Source of the DNA: Nitrospiria bacterium
GTDB taxonomy: Bacteria > Nitrospirota > Nitrospiria > JACQBZ01
Length of the DNA: 34,790 nt
Direction of reading: 5' to 3'
NCBI GenBank assembly: GCA_035517655.1
Contig: DATIYJ010000055.1
Coordinates: forward strand, 1 to 34,790
Shown here in pieces: positions 1-7,744 of the stretch. A program made the position numbers and the translations under genes. Numbering within the stretch: position 1 is the first letter of the stretch; each line of letters starts with the position of its first letter. The notes below the pieces were generated by a model. That model saw only the letters and a list, made by a program, of their open reading frames with translations, ran no database searches and was not told the origin of the DNA.

Positions 1-75
1 TGGTCCCAGCGGGATTCGAACCCGCGTTTTCGCCTTGAGAGGGCGACGTCCTGGGCCGGGCTAGACGATGGGACC
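1..75 (-). tRNA. tRNA-Glu (anticodon CTC)
   Basis: The reverse complement folds as a full cloverleaf. The acceptor stem is GGTCCCA/TGGGACC with discriminator A at position 1, the T-arm contains GGTTCGAATCC, and the seven-base anticodon loop CTCTCAA carries CTC in the middle, which reads GAG (Glu). Whether a 3' CCA is encoded cannot be seen because the window starts at the discriminator base. A TATGAT hexamer lies about ten bases upstream of the mature 5' end and could be its -10 element, but no convincing -35 accompanies it. Confidence 0.95.
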
Positions 76-108
76 CGGATTTATTATCATAGGGGCTTGC
101 GTCGCCCC

Positions 109-132
109 CTCCACCGGCAGAGCCGGATGGAG
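109..132. other. Inverted repeat between mbfA-like gene and tRNA-Glu
   Basis: CTCCACCGGC and GCCGGATGGAG form a ten-base-pair stem with a three-base loop and one bulged A. It sits between the end of the iron exporter gene and tRNA-Glu, both on the minus strand. No T-run follows on either strand, so it is not a standard intrinsic terminator. It could help separate the two transcripts or be a processing structure. Confidence 0.4.
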
Positions 133-194
133 CCTCCCCCTCTCGCGCGCATTGCGCGCTGAGGAAGATCTTGGACGGCGATCCTGTGAATTTT

Positions 195-1388
195 CTACGG
201 CGTCATGCTCAGCCCGAACATCCGAGGGAGCAGGGTCCCGACGAGGTAGCCCAGCAGCCCGGAGCCGGTTCCGATGATCATCACCTCGAGGCCGGCCCGC
301 AGCGGATGCTTTCCGGTCACGCGCGCCTTGCCCAGTCCCACGACGAACAGCGTCGCGACGGTGACCGCGATCGAGACCCCGATCGCGGACATCGTCCCGA
401 TGAAGAGATAGGGGAGAAGCGGAACGATCGCGCCGAGCATGAACGAGACGCCCATGGTGAGCGCGTCCTTGGTCGGGCTGGCCAGGTCCTCCGGCGTGAG
501 GCCGAGCTCCTTTTCGGTCAGCGTTTTCAGCCACAACTTCCGGTCGGACGCGACGCGCTCGGCCAGGCGCTCCGCTTCCTCCATGGTCAATCCGTCCTGC
601 TGGTACAGCTCGATCAGCTCGGCCATCTCTTCTTCCGGGTGGGCGACGAGCTCCCGGGCCTCTTTTTCGATCTCGGCCGAATGCAGATCCTTCTCGGCCT
701 TGGACGCGAGGTAGCTTCCGGTGCCCATCGCGATGGTCCCGGCCATCGCGGAGGTCAGGCCGGCGACGAAGACGATCGGCCGGTGGGAGGTGGCGGCCAT
801 GACGGAGGCGGCAACCGCCACCGTCGAAACCAGGCCGTCCTGCATGCCGAACACCACCTCGCGGATGCGCTCCAGCGTCGCGATCCGGCCCTTTTCTTCC
901 TTGACCTCCGGCATGGCCGGACCGGTCCGGGCCGCGGGCCGCGCGGCGGGCTCCTCCGTCTTGGGTCCGGAAGACGGGGTCTCCGGCGTCCGGGGAGGCG
1001 CCCCCGATTTCCGTTCGTACTCCTTGAGCGCCTCGGTAAAAAGGCCGAGGTGGTAATGCTCCCGGTTCATCGCCACACGGAAGGTCTCGGCCGCGTCCGC
1101 CCGGCCGTCCTCCAGCGCCTCCTGAATCATCTTGGGATAGAGGCGTCCGGTTTCAAACTGCTCCGATTCGACGATGAAACGCAGGTTCTCCAGCGTGGAC
1201 TTGACCTGTCCCACGACCTTGAGATGGCTGATCGCATGCGCCGTCTCGGCGCCGGCCACCTCGAAAAAGAGCTGGGCGATCTCGGGATGGTTTTCTTCCA
1301 TGGCGCGGATGGCGAAGGCGGTGTAGACGCGGTTGGCCTTGGCCTCTTCCAGAAAGGCCACCCAAAGATTCCGCGTCGTCTTATCCAT
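195..1388 (-). CDS. Rubrerythrin-VIT1 fusion, MbfA-like iron exporter
   Basis: The 397-residue protein joins a ferritin/rubrerythrin-like domain (about residues 1-125) to a VIT1/CCC1-type membrane domain (about 165-397) through a Pro/Glu-rich linker. Di-iron ligand motifs are visible in the first domain: E14/E15, E48-x-x-H51 and E110-x-x-H113. The second domain starts with REVVFGMQDGLVSTVAVAA, typical of the VIT family, and has hydrophobic segments near 186-200, 203-224, 310-330, 333-354 and 365-388. Family knowledge: membrane-bound ferritin A (MbfA) proteins with this architecture export iron across the inner membrane and protect against iron and peroxide stress. The gene is monocistronic, divergent from ffh, and has its own promoter at 1492-1520. 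No Fur- or Irr-type site was recognised. The ATG at 1388 lacks a strong ribosome binding site, but the domain begins there. Confidence 0.85.
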   Translation of the reverse strand: MDKTTRNLWVAFLEEAKANRVYTAFAIRAMEENHPEIAQLFFEVAGAETAHAISHLKVVGQVKSTLENLRFIVESEQFETGRLYPKMIQEALEDGRADAAETFRVAMNREHYHLGLFTEALKEYERKSGAPPRTPETPSSGPKTEEPAARPAARTGPAMPEVKEEKGRIATLERIREVVFGMQDGLVSTVAVAASVMAATSHRPIVFVAGLTSAMAGTIAMGTGSYLASKAEKDLHSAEIEKEARELVAHPEEEMAELIELYQQDGLTMEEAERLAERVASDRKLWLKTLTEKELGLTPEDLASPTKDALTMGVSFMLGAIVPLLPYLFIGTMSAIGVSIAVTVATLFVVGLGKARVTGKHPLRAGLEVMIIGTGSGLLGYLVGTLLPRMFGLSMTP

Positions 1389-1491
1389 AAAGGATGCCCA
1401 TTTTTAAAATAGCGCGGCTCGCCTCGCCCTCTCGCCCGCGCGGCCCGCCGGGTGAATGCCGGCCGCGGGTCCCTACTCCGCAGAACGGCGA

Positions 1492-1520
1492 ATTATGACA
1501 GAGAAACAGGGACATGTCAA
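1492..1520 (-). promoter_or_regulatory. Sigma-70 promoter of the mbfA-like gene
   Basis: On the minus strand TTGACA (1515-1520) and CATAAT (1492-1497) are separated by exactly 17 bases. Transcription would start near 1485, giving a leader of about 100 GC-rich bases before the ATG. An 8-bp palindrome GACATGTC overlaps the -35 edge. Confidence 0.6.
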
Positions 1521-1552
1521 ACGGCCCGGCGTCCGGCCGGCCGATTTTATCC

Positions 1553-1581
1553 TTGACTTTGACGGCGGTATTCTTTAGACT
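1553..1581 (+). promoter_or_regulatory. Candidate sigma-70 promoter of the ffh operon
   Basis: TTGACT (1553-1558) and TAGACT (1576-1581) are separated by 17 bases, about 70 bases upstream of the ffh start. It is divergent from the mbfA promoter, with about 30 bases between the two -35 elements. The -10 matches the consensus at four of six positions. Confidence 0.45.
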
Positions 1582-1652
1582 TGATGAAAATTTATGACGG
1601 GTTGCGTGGATAAGATCTGGCTCGTTGACCAACGGTGGCGGAGAATATTGTC

Positions 1653-2996
1653 GTGTTGGACCGGCTTTCGTCAAAGCTGGAAAGCATCTTTAAAAAACTC
1701 AGAGGCCGGGGTGTCTTAAGCGAAAGCGATATCGATGCCGCACTGAAAGAAGTCCGACTCGCCCTTCTTGAAGCCGATGTCCATTTTAAAGTCGTCAAGG
1801 ATTTCCTGGCCGCCGTCCGGCAAAAGGCGATCGGCCAGGAGGTTCGTGAAAGCCTAACGCCCGGTCAGCAGGTCGTCAAGATCGTTTGGGAAGAGCTGCG
1901 CCGCTTAATGGGCGAGGACGTCTCCGGCGGAAAGCCGCTGCACCTGTCGGCCGACCCGCCGACGGTCGTGATGCTGGTCGGCCTGCAGGGATCGGGCAAG
2001 ACCACGACGGCGGCCAAGCTCGCGCATCGTTTCAAGCAGGAAGGCCGGCGGATCCTGTTTGCGGCGGCCGACCCGCGGCGGCCGGCCGCGGTGGATCAAC
2101 TGGTGGCCTTGGGCCGCCAGATCGGGGTCGAAACGCAGACCCAGCCGGCCGACGACGCCGTCGGCGTCTGCCGCGAAGCGCTCGCGCGGGCGAAGGACCG
2201 GCACGACGATCTGCTCATCCTGGACACGGCCGGACGGCTGCATGTCGACGAAGCCCTGATGGCCGAGCTCAAGCGCGTCAAGGCCGAGGTGAATCCGCAC
2301 GAGGTCCTTCTCGTGGCCGATGCGATGACCGGTCAGGACGCCGTCAAGATGGCGGAGCAGTTCCATCGGGAAATCGGTCTGACGGGGATCATCCTGACCA
2401 AGCTTGACGGCGACGCGCGGGGCGGGGCGGTCCTGTCGATCCGGGCCGTCACGGGCGTTCCGGTCAAGTTCATCGGCGTGGGGGAAAAGCCCGAGGCCCT
2501 GGAGCCTTTTCACCCGGATCGGATGGCCTCACGGATCCTGGGGATGGGCGATGTCCTCTCCCTGATCGAGCGCGCCGAGGAGGTTTTATCGAAGGAGCAG
2601 GCCGAAGCCGCCGCCCGGAAGTGGCAGACGGCCGGATTCTCGTTCGAGGATTTTCGGGACCAGCTCCGGAAAGTCCGGAAGATGGGTTCGATGGAAAACC
2701 TGATCGGGATGCTGCCGGGCGCGGGCCGCTTGATGGCGAACGTTCCCGCGGGCGGGGTCCCGGATCGGGAGTTGACGCGCATCGAGGCGATCATCAATTC
2801 CATGACGGCGCAGGAACGCGGCCGTCCCGATCTGATCGACGGCAGCCGGCGCAAACGGATCGCGCGGGGGAGCGGGACCACGGTGCAGGACGTGAACCGG
2901 CTCCTCAAGCAGTTCCTTCAAATTCGGAAATTCATGAAGACGCTGTCCCGCTCAAAGGGGCGATCGGGACTGGCGAATCTTTTGCGGTCTCTGTAG
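1653..2996 (+). CDS. ffh: Signal recognition particle GTPase Ffh (SRP54)
   Basis: Ffh binds signal peptides emerging from the ribosome together with 4.5S RNA and delivers them to FtsY at the membrane. The NG domain shows the P-loop [26 protein letters not shown], the DTAGR box and [10 protein letters not shown]. The C-terminal M domain includes GMLPGAGR and the basic RNA-binding stretch [11 protein letters not shown]. Length is about 447 residues (E. coli 453). The open frame extends to a GTG at 1635, but GTG 1653 is preferred. It has GGCGGAG nine bases upstream and yields MLDRLSSKL, which aligns with the usual Ffh N-terminus. It is the first gene of the classical ffh-rpsP-khpA-rimM-trmD-rplS run. 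Confidence 0.96.
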   Translation: MLDRLSSKLESIFKKLRGRGVLSESDIDAALKEVRLALLEADVHFKVVKDFLAAVRQKAIGQEVRESLTPGQQVVKIVWEELRRLMGEDVSGGKPLHLSADPPTVVMLVGLQGSGKTTTAAKLAHRFKQEGRRILFAAADPRRPAAVDQLVALGRQIGVETQTQPADDAVGVCREALARAKDRHDDLLILDTAGRLHVDEALMAELKRVKAEVNPHEVLLVADAMTGQDAVKMAEQFHREIGLTGIILTKLDGDARGGAVLSIRAVTGVPVKFIGVGEKPEALEPFHPDRMASRILGMGDVLSLIERAEEVLSKEQAEAAARKWQTAGFSFEDFRDQLRKVRKMGSMENLIGMLPGAGRLMANVPAGGVPDRELTRIEAIINSMTAQERGRPDLIDGSRRKRIARGSGTTVQDVNRLLKQFLQIRKFMKTLSRSKGRSGLANLLRSL

Positions 2997-3073
2997 CGGC
3001 GGCGGAATTCGGGGCGTCCGCCGGGCCTCAGGGACCTTCCATCAACCCGGCCGCCAGCGGGCGGCCGTCATCA

Positions 3074-3093
3074 CCGGTCCCCGAGGGGACCGG
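3074..3093 (+). other. Strong hairpin just upstream of rpsP
   Basis: CCGGTCCCC and GGGGACCGG form a perfect nine-base inverted repeat around two bases (in practice about eight pairs with a four-base loop). It ends four bases before the AAAGGAG ribosome binding site of rpsP (3097-3103). No T-run follows, so it is not a terminator. It may be an mRNA processing or translational-control structure in the ffh-rpsP spacer. Confidence 0.55.
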
Positions 3094-3114
3094 AAGAAAG
3101 GAGTCGTACCGAGC

Positions 3115-3378
3115 GTGGCAACCATTATTCGTTTGACCCGAAAGGGAAAGCACAAGAGGCCGTTCTACCGGATCGTCGTGGCCGATTCCCGCATGCCGCG
3201 GGACGGCCGCTGCCTCGAGATCATCGGCAACTATGATCCCCTGGCCGATCCGGTCGCGATCCGCTTGAAAGAGGAGCGGGCCGTGGCGTGGCTCAAAAAA
3301 GGCGCGCAGGTGTCCGACACGGTGCGGCAGTTGTTTACGAAGGCCGGCGTGTATCAACAGTTGAAGACGGCAAAGTAA
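3115..3378 (+). CDS. rpsP: 30S ribosomal protein S16
   Basis: The 87-residue protein opens with [20 protein letters not shown] and contains [11 protein letters not shown] and IGNYDPL, the hallmarks of bS16, which assembles early on the 16S rRNA 5' domain. It starts with GTG. AAAGGAG lies eleven bases upstream, and the N-terminus matches the family exactly. It lies between ffh and khpA as in many bacteria, with spacers of about 118 and 125 bases that both contain inverted repeats. Confidence 0.97.
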   Translation: MATIIRLTRKGKHKRPFYRIVVADSRMPRDGRCLEIIGNYDPLADPVAIRLKEERAVAWLKKGAQVSDTVRQLFTKAGVYQQLKTAK

Positions 3379-3379
3379 G

Positions 3380-3420
3380 GGAGGACCGAGCGCAGCACGG
3401 ATGTGACGGCCGGATCCTCC
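3380..3420 (+). other. Inverted repeat in the rpsP-khpA spacer
   Basis: GGAGGACCG (3380-3388) can pair with CGGATCCTCC (3411-3420) with one bulged A, leaving a 22-base loop. It begins right after the rpsP stop codon. There is no T-run, so it could stabilise or process the rpsP message rather than terminate it. The rest of the spacer to 3503 shows nothing further that I recognise. Confidence 0.3.
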
Positions 3421-3503
3421 TGGAACCAACCCGCAGAAGTTCGTTCTCCGAATGACGTTGACGTTCGTCTACTGCACGGAGTGTGAGGATGGAGGTGGCC
3501 CCG

Positions 3504-3734
3504 ATGAAAGAACTCATCGAATATATCGCGAAGTCGCTGGTGGACAAGCCGGAATCGGTGTCGGTCCGGGAGACCGAGGGGGAGAAGACGACGATCATCG
3601 AGCTTCGCGTCGCGCAGGACGACCTGGGCAAGGTGATCGGAAAACAGGGGCGGACCGCGCGGTCGATGCGGACGATTTTGAACGCCGCAGGAACCAAATT
3701 GGGCAAGCGATGCGTTCTGGAGATCCTCGAGTGA
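3504..3734 (+). CDS. khpA: KH-domain RNA-binding protein KhpA
   Basis: The 76-residue protein [20 protein letters not shown]... contains the KH signature [21 protein letters not shown] (residues about 43-63), with the GxxG loop as GKQG. KhpA proteins bind RNA, often with KhpB/Jag, and in Gram-positive bacteria affect cell division and envelope synthesis. The frame is open to a GTG at 3483, but ATG 3504 has GGAGGT seven bases upstream and gives the family's normal length and start. It sits between rpsP and rimM, a conserved arrangement. Confidence 0.93.
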   Translation: MKELIEYIAKSLVDKPESVSVRETEGEKTTIIELRVAQDDLGKVIGKQGRTARSMRTILNAAGTKLGKRCVLEILE

Positions 3735-3741
3735 GGACCGG

Positions 3742-4260
3742 GTGTCGGCCGACGACTGGGTCGTGATCGGGCAGATCACGAAACCGTTCGGGATCAAGGG
3801 CGGGCTGAAGATCCGGCCCCTGACCGACGATCCGGGTCGGTTTCAACGGCTCCCGGAAGCCGTGCTGGAGGCCGCCGACGGAACGCGACAAACCTGCACG
3901 ATCGCCGAAGCCCGCACCGACCGGGAATCCGTGATCCTTTTCTGTCGAGAGATCGGGACCGTCGAAGAAGTCGAGCGCTTTGTGGGGGGGACGGTTCGAA
4001 TTCCCCGTTCCGCGATGATTCCGCTTCCCCCCGGCTCCTACTTCCAGCACGATCTGGTCGGGCTTCGGGTGTACCTGGAAGACGGCCGCTATCTCGGCGA
4101 GATCCGGGAGATCTGGCCGACCGGGGGCAACGACGTGCTGGTCGTACGGGACGGCGAACGGGAACGGCTGATTCCGGCCGTCAAAGCGATCGTGGCCGAA
4201 GTCGACCTGACGGAAAAGCGGATGGTTCTTCGTTATATGGAAGGATTGCTTGATTTATGA
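3742..4260 (+). CDS. rimM: Ribosome maturation factor RimM
   Basis: The 172-residue protein has an N-terminal RimM domain beginning DWVVIGQITKPFGIKGGLKI and a C-terminal PRC-barrel-like domain with HDLVGLRVY and GGNDVLVVRDGERERLIPAV. RimM helps assemble the 30S head around S19. The start is GTG 3742, seven bases after the khpA stop. The stop codon overlaps the trmD start (ATGA at 4257-4260), so the two are translationally coupled. Confidence 0.96.
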   Translation: MSADDWVVIGQITKPFGIKGGLKIRPLTDDPGRFQRLPEAVLEAADGTRQTCTIAEARTDRESVILFCREIGTVEEVERFVGGTVRIPRSAMIPLPPGSYFQHDLVGLRVYLEDGRYLGEIREIWPTGGNDVLVVRDGERERLIPAVKAIVAEVDLTEKRMVLRYMEGLLDL

Positions 4261-5066
4261 TGAAGTGTGATATTATAACCCTTTTTCCCGATCTGGTTCG
4301 TCCGGTGCTGGAGCAGGGCATGCTCCGACGGGCCGTTGAAAAAGGGCTGCTCGACGTCCGGGTTCACAACCTCCGCGACTACACGCGCGACAAGCACCGC
4401 ACGGCGGACGACCATCCCTACGGAGGCGGGGCGGGTATGGTTCTGAAACCGGACCCCATTTTCAGGGCCGTCGACGCGATCCGGTCCCGGGGGGAAGCGT
4501 CGCGGCTGATCCTCACCTCGCCGCAGGGAAGGCGCTTCGGACAGCCGCTGGCGGTCGAGTTCGGCCGGGAGGAGCGGCGGCTCGTTTTTATCTGCGGCCG
4601 CTACGAGGGCGTGGACGAGCGGGTGCGGGAGGGCCTGGAACTGGAGGAGATTTCGATCGGGGATTACGTCCTGACGGGCGGCGAGTTGCCGGCCCTCGTC
4701 ATGATGGACGCGGCGGTCCGGTGGGTGCCCGGCGTGCTGGGCGACCCGGAGTCGGCGCGGGAAGACTCATTCGCCGGAGCGCTGCTGGACTACCCGCATT
4801 ACACGCGTCCGGCGCTGTTCCGCGGCCTGAACATTCCCGAGGTTTTGATCTCGGGAAATCATGCGGCCATCCAGGACTGGCGGCGAAAGCAGGCCCTGCT
4901 GAATACGTTTCAGAAGCGTCCGGAGCTGCTTGAGAAGACGGTTCTGACGGAAGAGGACCGGAATACGTTGGAGGAGTTGAAGAGGGAAACGGGCGGGGAT
5001 GGCCCCCGCCGAGCGGATCCATTCCGTGTGGAACGGTGGGGATCGGGAGGAGGGAAGTCGTCATGA
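4257..5066 (+). CDS. trmD: tRNA (guanine-37 N1)-methyltransferase TrmD
   Basis: TrmD methylates G37 next to the anticodon of tRNAs reading CUN, CCN and CGG, preventing +1 frameshifts. The 269-residue SPOUT-family protein shows [19 protein letters not shown] and [15 protein letters not shown], which form the knotted S-adenosylmethionine site, plus DYPHYTRP and the C-terminal [15 protein letters not shown]. The start ATG overlaps the rimM stop, and a second ATG follows immediately at 4260. The last codons overlap the rplS start by four bases. The C-terminus is a little longer and richer in Gly/Arg than usual. Confidence 0.97.
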   Translation: MMKCDIITLFPDLVRPVLEQGMLRRAVEKGLLDVRVHNLRDYTRDKHRTADDHPYGGGAGMVLKPDPIFRAVDAIRSRGEASRLILTSPQGRRFGQPLAVEFGREERRLVFICGRYEGVDERVREGLELEEISIGDYVLTGGELPALVMMDAAVRWVPGVLGDPESAREDSFAGALLDYPHYTRPALFRGLNIPEVLISGNHAAIQDWRRKQALLNTFQKRPELLEKTVLTEEDRNTLEELKRETGGDGPRRADPFRVERWGSGGGKSS

Positions 5067-5482
5067 ATCGGTTGGATCGAATCGAGCTGGGAATGAAGAA
5101 GGCCCAGATTGCGGCATTCAAAGTAGGGGATACCGTTCGGGTCTCCGCCAAGGTGATGGAAGGCGAGAAAGAGCGGGTCCAGGTGTTCGAAGGCGTCGTG
5201 ATCGCCCGGAAAGGCGGCGCCCATCGCGAGACGGTCACGGTGCGGAAGATCTCGTTCGGCATCGGCGTGGAAAAAGTGTTCCCGCTGCATTCGCCGACCT
5301 TGGAAAAAATCGAGGTGGTGAGGGAGGGACGCGTCCGGAGGGCCAAGCTGTATTATCTGCGGACGAAGCAGGGTAAAGAGGCCAAGATCGCGGAACGGGA
5401 GTACGCGCCGGGCCTGGGCGAGAAGGCCCCGGCCTCCGAGCCGGAGCCGGAGGCCGTCGCGGCCAAGTCGGAAAAAAGCTGA
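5063..5482 (+). CDS. rplS: 50S ribosomal protein L19, with a C-terminal tail
   Basis: The 139-residue protein has the bL19 core, for example [31 protein letters not shown] and the [24 protein letters not shown] end. L19 lies at the 30S-50S interface. The chosen ATG at 5063 overlaps the trmD stop (ATGA) and follows GGGAGGAGGGAAG. An upstream in-frame ATG at 5036 lies inside trmD and gives a non-family N-terminus. About 25 residues beyond the usual end form a Pro/Ala/Glu-rich tail rich in PEPE, probably disordered. Confidence 0.95.
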   Translation: MNRLDRIELGMKKAQIAAFKVGDTVRVSAKVMEGEKERVQVFEGVVIARKGGAHRETVTVRKISFGIGVEKVFPLHSPTLEKIEVVREGRVRRAKLYYLRTKQGKEAKIAEREYAPGLGEKAPASEPEPEAVAAKSEKS

Positions 5483-5506
5483 GGATGGGTTAGTCCGCCC
5501 ATTACG

Positions 5507-6214
5507 GTGGGAATGCCCCCGGTTCTGGACCCCAACAGGAGGGAGAAGGCCGATTTACCGGAACCCGGGTCGGCCGGCGTTGACGATCCGGATCGCACCC
5601 GTTTCGAGCGCATCGCTTTCGCGCAGGGGTTTCGGCGCATCGCCGGGCTGGACGAGGCGGGACGGGGTCCGCTGGCCGGTCCGGTGGTCGCGGCCGCCGT
5701 CATTCTGCCGGAGCATCTTGTTCTTCCCGGCCTGCGCGATTCCAAAAAATTGACCGCCCTGCAACGGGAACGATTCTTTGAAGCGATTCACGGACGGGCG
5801 ACGGCCGTCGGCGTCGGGGTGATCGGCCCGGAGGTGATCGACCGGATCAACATCCTGCAGGCGACGGTCCGGGCCATGATCCGGGCGCTGGAGGATCTGG
5901 CGGTGTCGCCCGATTATCTGCTGATCGACGCCTTGACCGTCCCGGGCGTCGCGATTCCCCAAAAGGCCCTGATCCGGGGGGACGATCGGAGCCAGAGCAT
6001 CGCGGCCGCCTCGGTGATCGCGAAGGTGACGCGGGATCGTTTGATGCTGGAATGCGATCGCCGGTACCCGCAGTACAACTTCCGCGCCCATAAGGGCTAC
6101 GGCACGGCGGAGCACCTGGAGGCCCTGTCCCGGTTTGGGCCCTGCCCGATCCACCGCCAAAGCTTTCGCCGCGTCCGGGCTGATGATGACGGGGCGCCGC
6201 CGCGGCAGACATGA
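5507..6214 (+). CDS. rnhB: Ribonuclease HII
   Basis: RNase HII cuts RNA in RNA-DNA hybrids and removes single ribonucleotides misinserted in DNA. The core AGLDEAGRGPLAGPVVAAAV carries catalytic D49/E50. D141 in LLIDA and D159 in GDDRSQSIAAASVIAKVTRD supply the other metal ligands. An N-terminal extension of about 40 residues precedes the core. The start could be GTG 5507 or ATG 5513; neither has a clear ribosome binding site, and no later start codon is available before the catalytic motif. It follows rplS by 24 bases. Confidence 0.94.
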   Translation: MGMPPVLDPNRREKADLPEPGSAGVDDPDRTRFERIAFAQGFRRIAGLDEAGRGPLAGPVVAAAVILPEHLVLPGLRDSKKLTALQRERFFEAIHGRATAVGVGVIGPEVIDRINILQATVRAMIRALEDLAVSPDYLLIDALTVPGVAIPQKALIRGDDRSQSIAAASVIAKVTRDRLMLECDRRYPQYNFRAHKGYGTAEHLEALSRFGPCPIHRQSFRRVRADDDGAPPRQT

Positions 6215-6287
6215 AACAAGGTCCTCGCATGCCCCCCGAACCCCCGCGTTCGCACCGGCGGAGCCGGACGCTCATTCGAGGCGGATC

Positions 6288-6674
6288 ATGAGTCTTGAAA
6301 CGCGGGCCTTCGGAAAGCAGGGGGAAGCGGAGGCGGTCCGTTTTCTGGAAGGACGCGGCTACCGGATCGTCGGCCGGAACATCCGGGTCGGGCGGGGCGA
6401 GATCGATCTGATCGCCTACGATGGGGACGTCCTGGTTTTCATCGAGGTCAAGGCCCGGCGCGGCGACCGCTACGGCGGGGCATCGTGGGCGGTGGACGCG
6501 CGAAAGCGTCGGCAGCTAACTTATCTTGCGGAGGGATATATGGCCCGACGCCGGCTGCGGGATTGTCCCTGCCGTTTTGACCTGGTGTTGATTCAAGGAT
6601 TCACGAACCGGGCGTTCGAGGTCGATCTGATCCGGAACGCATTCGAGGCCGGAGGGGATTCCCGTTTACGATGA
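6288..6674 (+). CDS. yraN: UPF0102 family protein YraN
   Basis: The 128-residue protein MSLETRAFGKQGEAEAVRFL... has the UPF0102 nuclease-like fold, with GEIDLIAYDGDVLVFIEVKAR supplying the D-xn-ExK signature of restriction-endonuclease-like folds. Its cellular role is not firmly established. ATG 6288 matches the family N-terminus and has GAGGCGGATC before it; the longer frame from 6135 overlaps rnhB and is rejected. The stop overlaps the next gene's start (ATGA). Confidence 0.92.
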   Translation: MSLETRAFGKQGEAEAVRFLEGRGYRIVGRNIRVGRGEIDLIAYDGDVLVFIEVKARRGDRYGGASWAVDARKRRQLTYLAEGYMARRRLRDCPCRFDLVLIQGFTNRAFEVDLIRNAFEAGGDSRLR

Positions 6675-7078
6675 TTACAGGGCTGAACACGGATGTCGAG
6701 CATCAGGGCAAAATCTATCACGTTCAAACCGAGGACACCGGCCGAAAAACCGCGACGATCGTGACGATTCTCTTTCAGGCCGGCGCGATCCTGGCCTCCC
6801 GCAAGACCGCTTACGCCGATATCGTGAACGCCGAAAACCTGCCGGCCACCCTGAAAGACATGATGAACGAGCAGCACAAGAAAATGATCGAGGATCTCCA
6901 GACGGGCCGGGTTTCACTGGAGACGAGCCGGCCCGGGACGAAGCCCGCCGCCGTCCAGCCTCCCGCGGCGAGCAAGGCCCCCGAGCATCGCCCCCCGCCG
7001 GCATCGGGCGGGAAGAAGAGTCTGGACGACATGATCCTGGACTATCTGGCGGCCCGGGAGGAGCGCAAGAAACCGTAG
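6671..7078 (+). CDS. Conserved hypothetical protein between yraN and ftsE
   Basis: I do not recognise a named function. The 135-residue protein has a compact conserved-looking N-terminal part (about 1-80) beginning MITGLNTDVEHQGKIYHVQT, with a predicted beta-rich start followed by a helical DMMNEQHKKMIEDLQTG segment. A Pro/Ala-rich linker follows, then a helical tail SLDDMILDYLAAREERKK. There is no signal peptide or membrane segment, so it is probably cytoplasmic. It is coupled to yraN by an ATGA overlap and ends three bases before ftsE, so it is made with the division module. I have an impression of similar proteins in Nitrospirota, Acidobacteria and delta-type lineages, but cannot confirm this. 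Confidence 0.8.
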   Translation: MITGLNTDVEHQGKIYHVQTEDTGRKTATIVTILFQAGAILASRKTAYADIVNAENLPATLKDMMNEQHKKMIEDLQTGRVSLETSRPGTKPAAVQPPAASKAPEHRPPPASGGKKSLDDMILDYLAAREERKKP

Positions 7079-7081
7079 CGA

Positions 7082-7744
7082 ATGATCCAACTCTTTCACG
7101 TGTACAAGTCGTACGGCCGTCACCGCGTGGCGTTGGAGGATATCACCCTGCGGATCGAGAAGGGTGAATTTGCATGGCTCACCGGCCCCAGCGGGGCCGG
7201 CAAATCGACGTTGCTGAAGCTCCTCTTCGGGTTGGAACAGCCGGATTCCGGTCAGATCGTGATCCAAAACAGGAACGTGGCCCGGGTGAAGGCGTCCGGT
7301 CTGCCGCTCCTCAGACGAAGCATCGGTTTCATCTTTCAGGATTTCAAACTGCTTCAGAAGAAAACGGTCTTTGATAATGTCGCGGTGGCCCTCCAGGTCG
7401 CGGGGGCCTCGCCGGCCGAAATTCGCAGACGGGTCTCCGAGGTGCTCGGCTCGGTCGGCCTCGAGCATAAAAAAGACCTGATGCCGACCATGCTCTCCGC
7501 GGGGGAGCAGCAGCGCGTCTGCGTCGCCCGGTCGATCGTGAATCATCCGATGATCCTGCTGGCGGATGAACCCACCGGGAATCTCGACGCCGAACTGACG
7601 GCCGAGATCTTCGAGTTGTTGAAAACGATCAACGCCAAAGGAACGACCATGCTGGTGGCGACGCACAACCGGGAGGTCGTGTCGCGCATCCGTCGCCGGG
7701 TGATCGGCCTCAAAGAGGGGAGAGTCGTCGAGGGGGGCGCCTGA
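7082..7744 (+). CDS. ftsE: Cell-division ABC transporter ATPase FtsE
   Basis: The 220-residue ABC ATPase shows Walker A GPSGAGKSTLLK, Q-loop IFQDFKLLQKKTVFDNV, signature LSAGEQQRVCVARSIV (S-A-G-E-Q instead of the standard SGGEQ), Walker B LLADEPTGNLD and the switch H in VATHNREV. FtsE with FtsX forms the divisome complex that transmits ATP hydrolysis to periplasmic hydrolase activators. Its TGA overlaps the ftsX ATG by one base. Confidence 0.95.
   Translation: MIQLFHVYKSYGRHRVALEDITLRIEKGEFAWLTGPSGAGKSTLLKLLFGLEQPDSGQIVIQNRNVARVKASGLPLLRRSIGFIFQDFKLLQKKTVFDNVAVALQVAGASPAEIRRRVSEVLGSVGLEHKKDLMPTMLSAGEQQRVCVARSIVNHPMILLADEPTGNLDAELTAEIFELLKTINAKGTTMLVATHNREVVSRIRRRVIGLKEGRVVEGGA

Noticed and set aside
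1-75. tRNA-Glu as an integration site for a mobile element
   Set aside because: No integrase, flanking repeat or tRNA-end duplicate is visible in the window.
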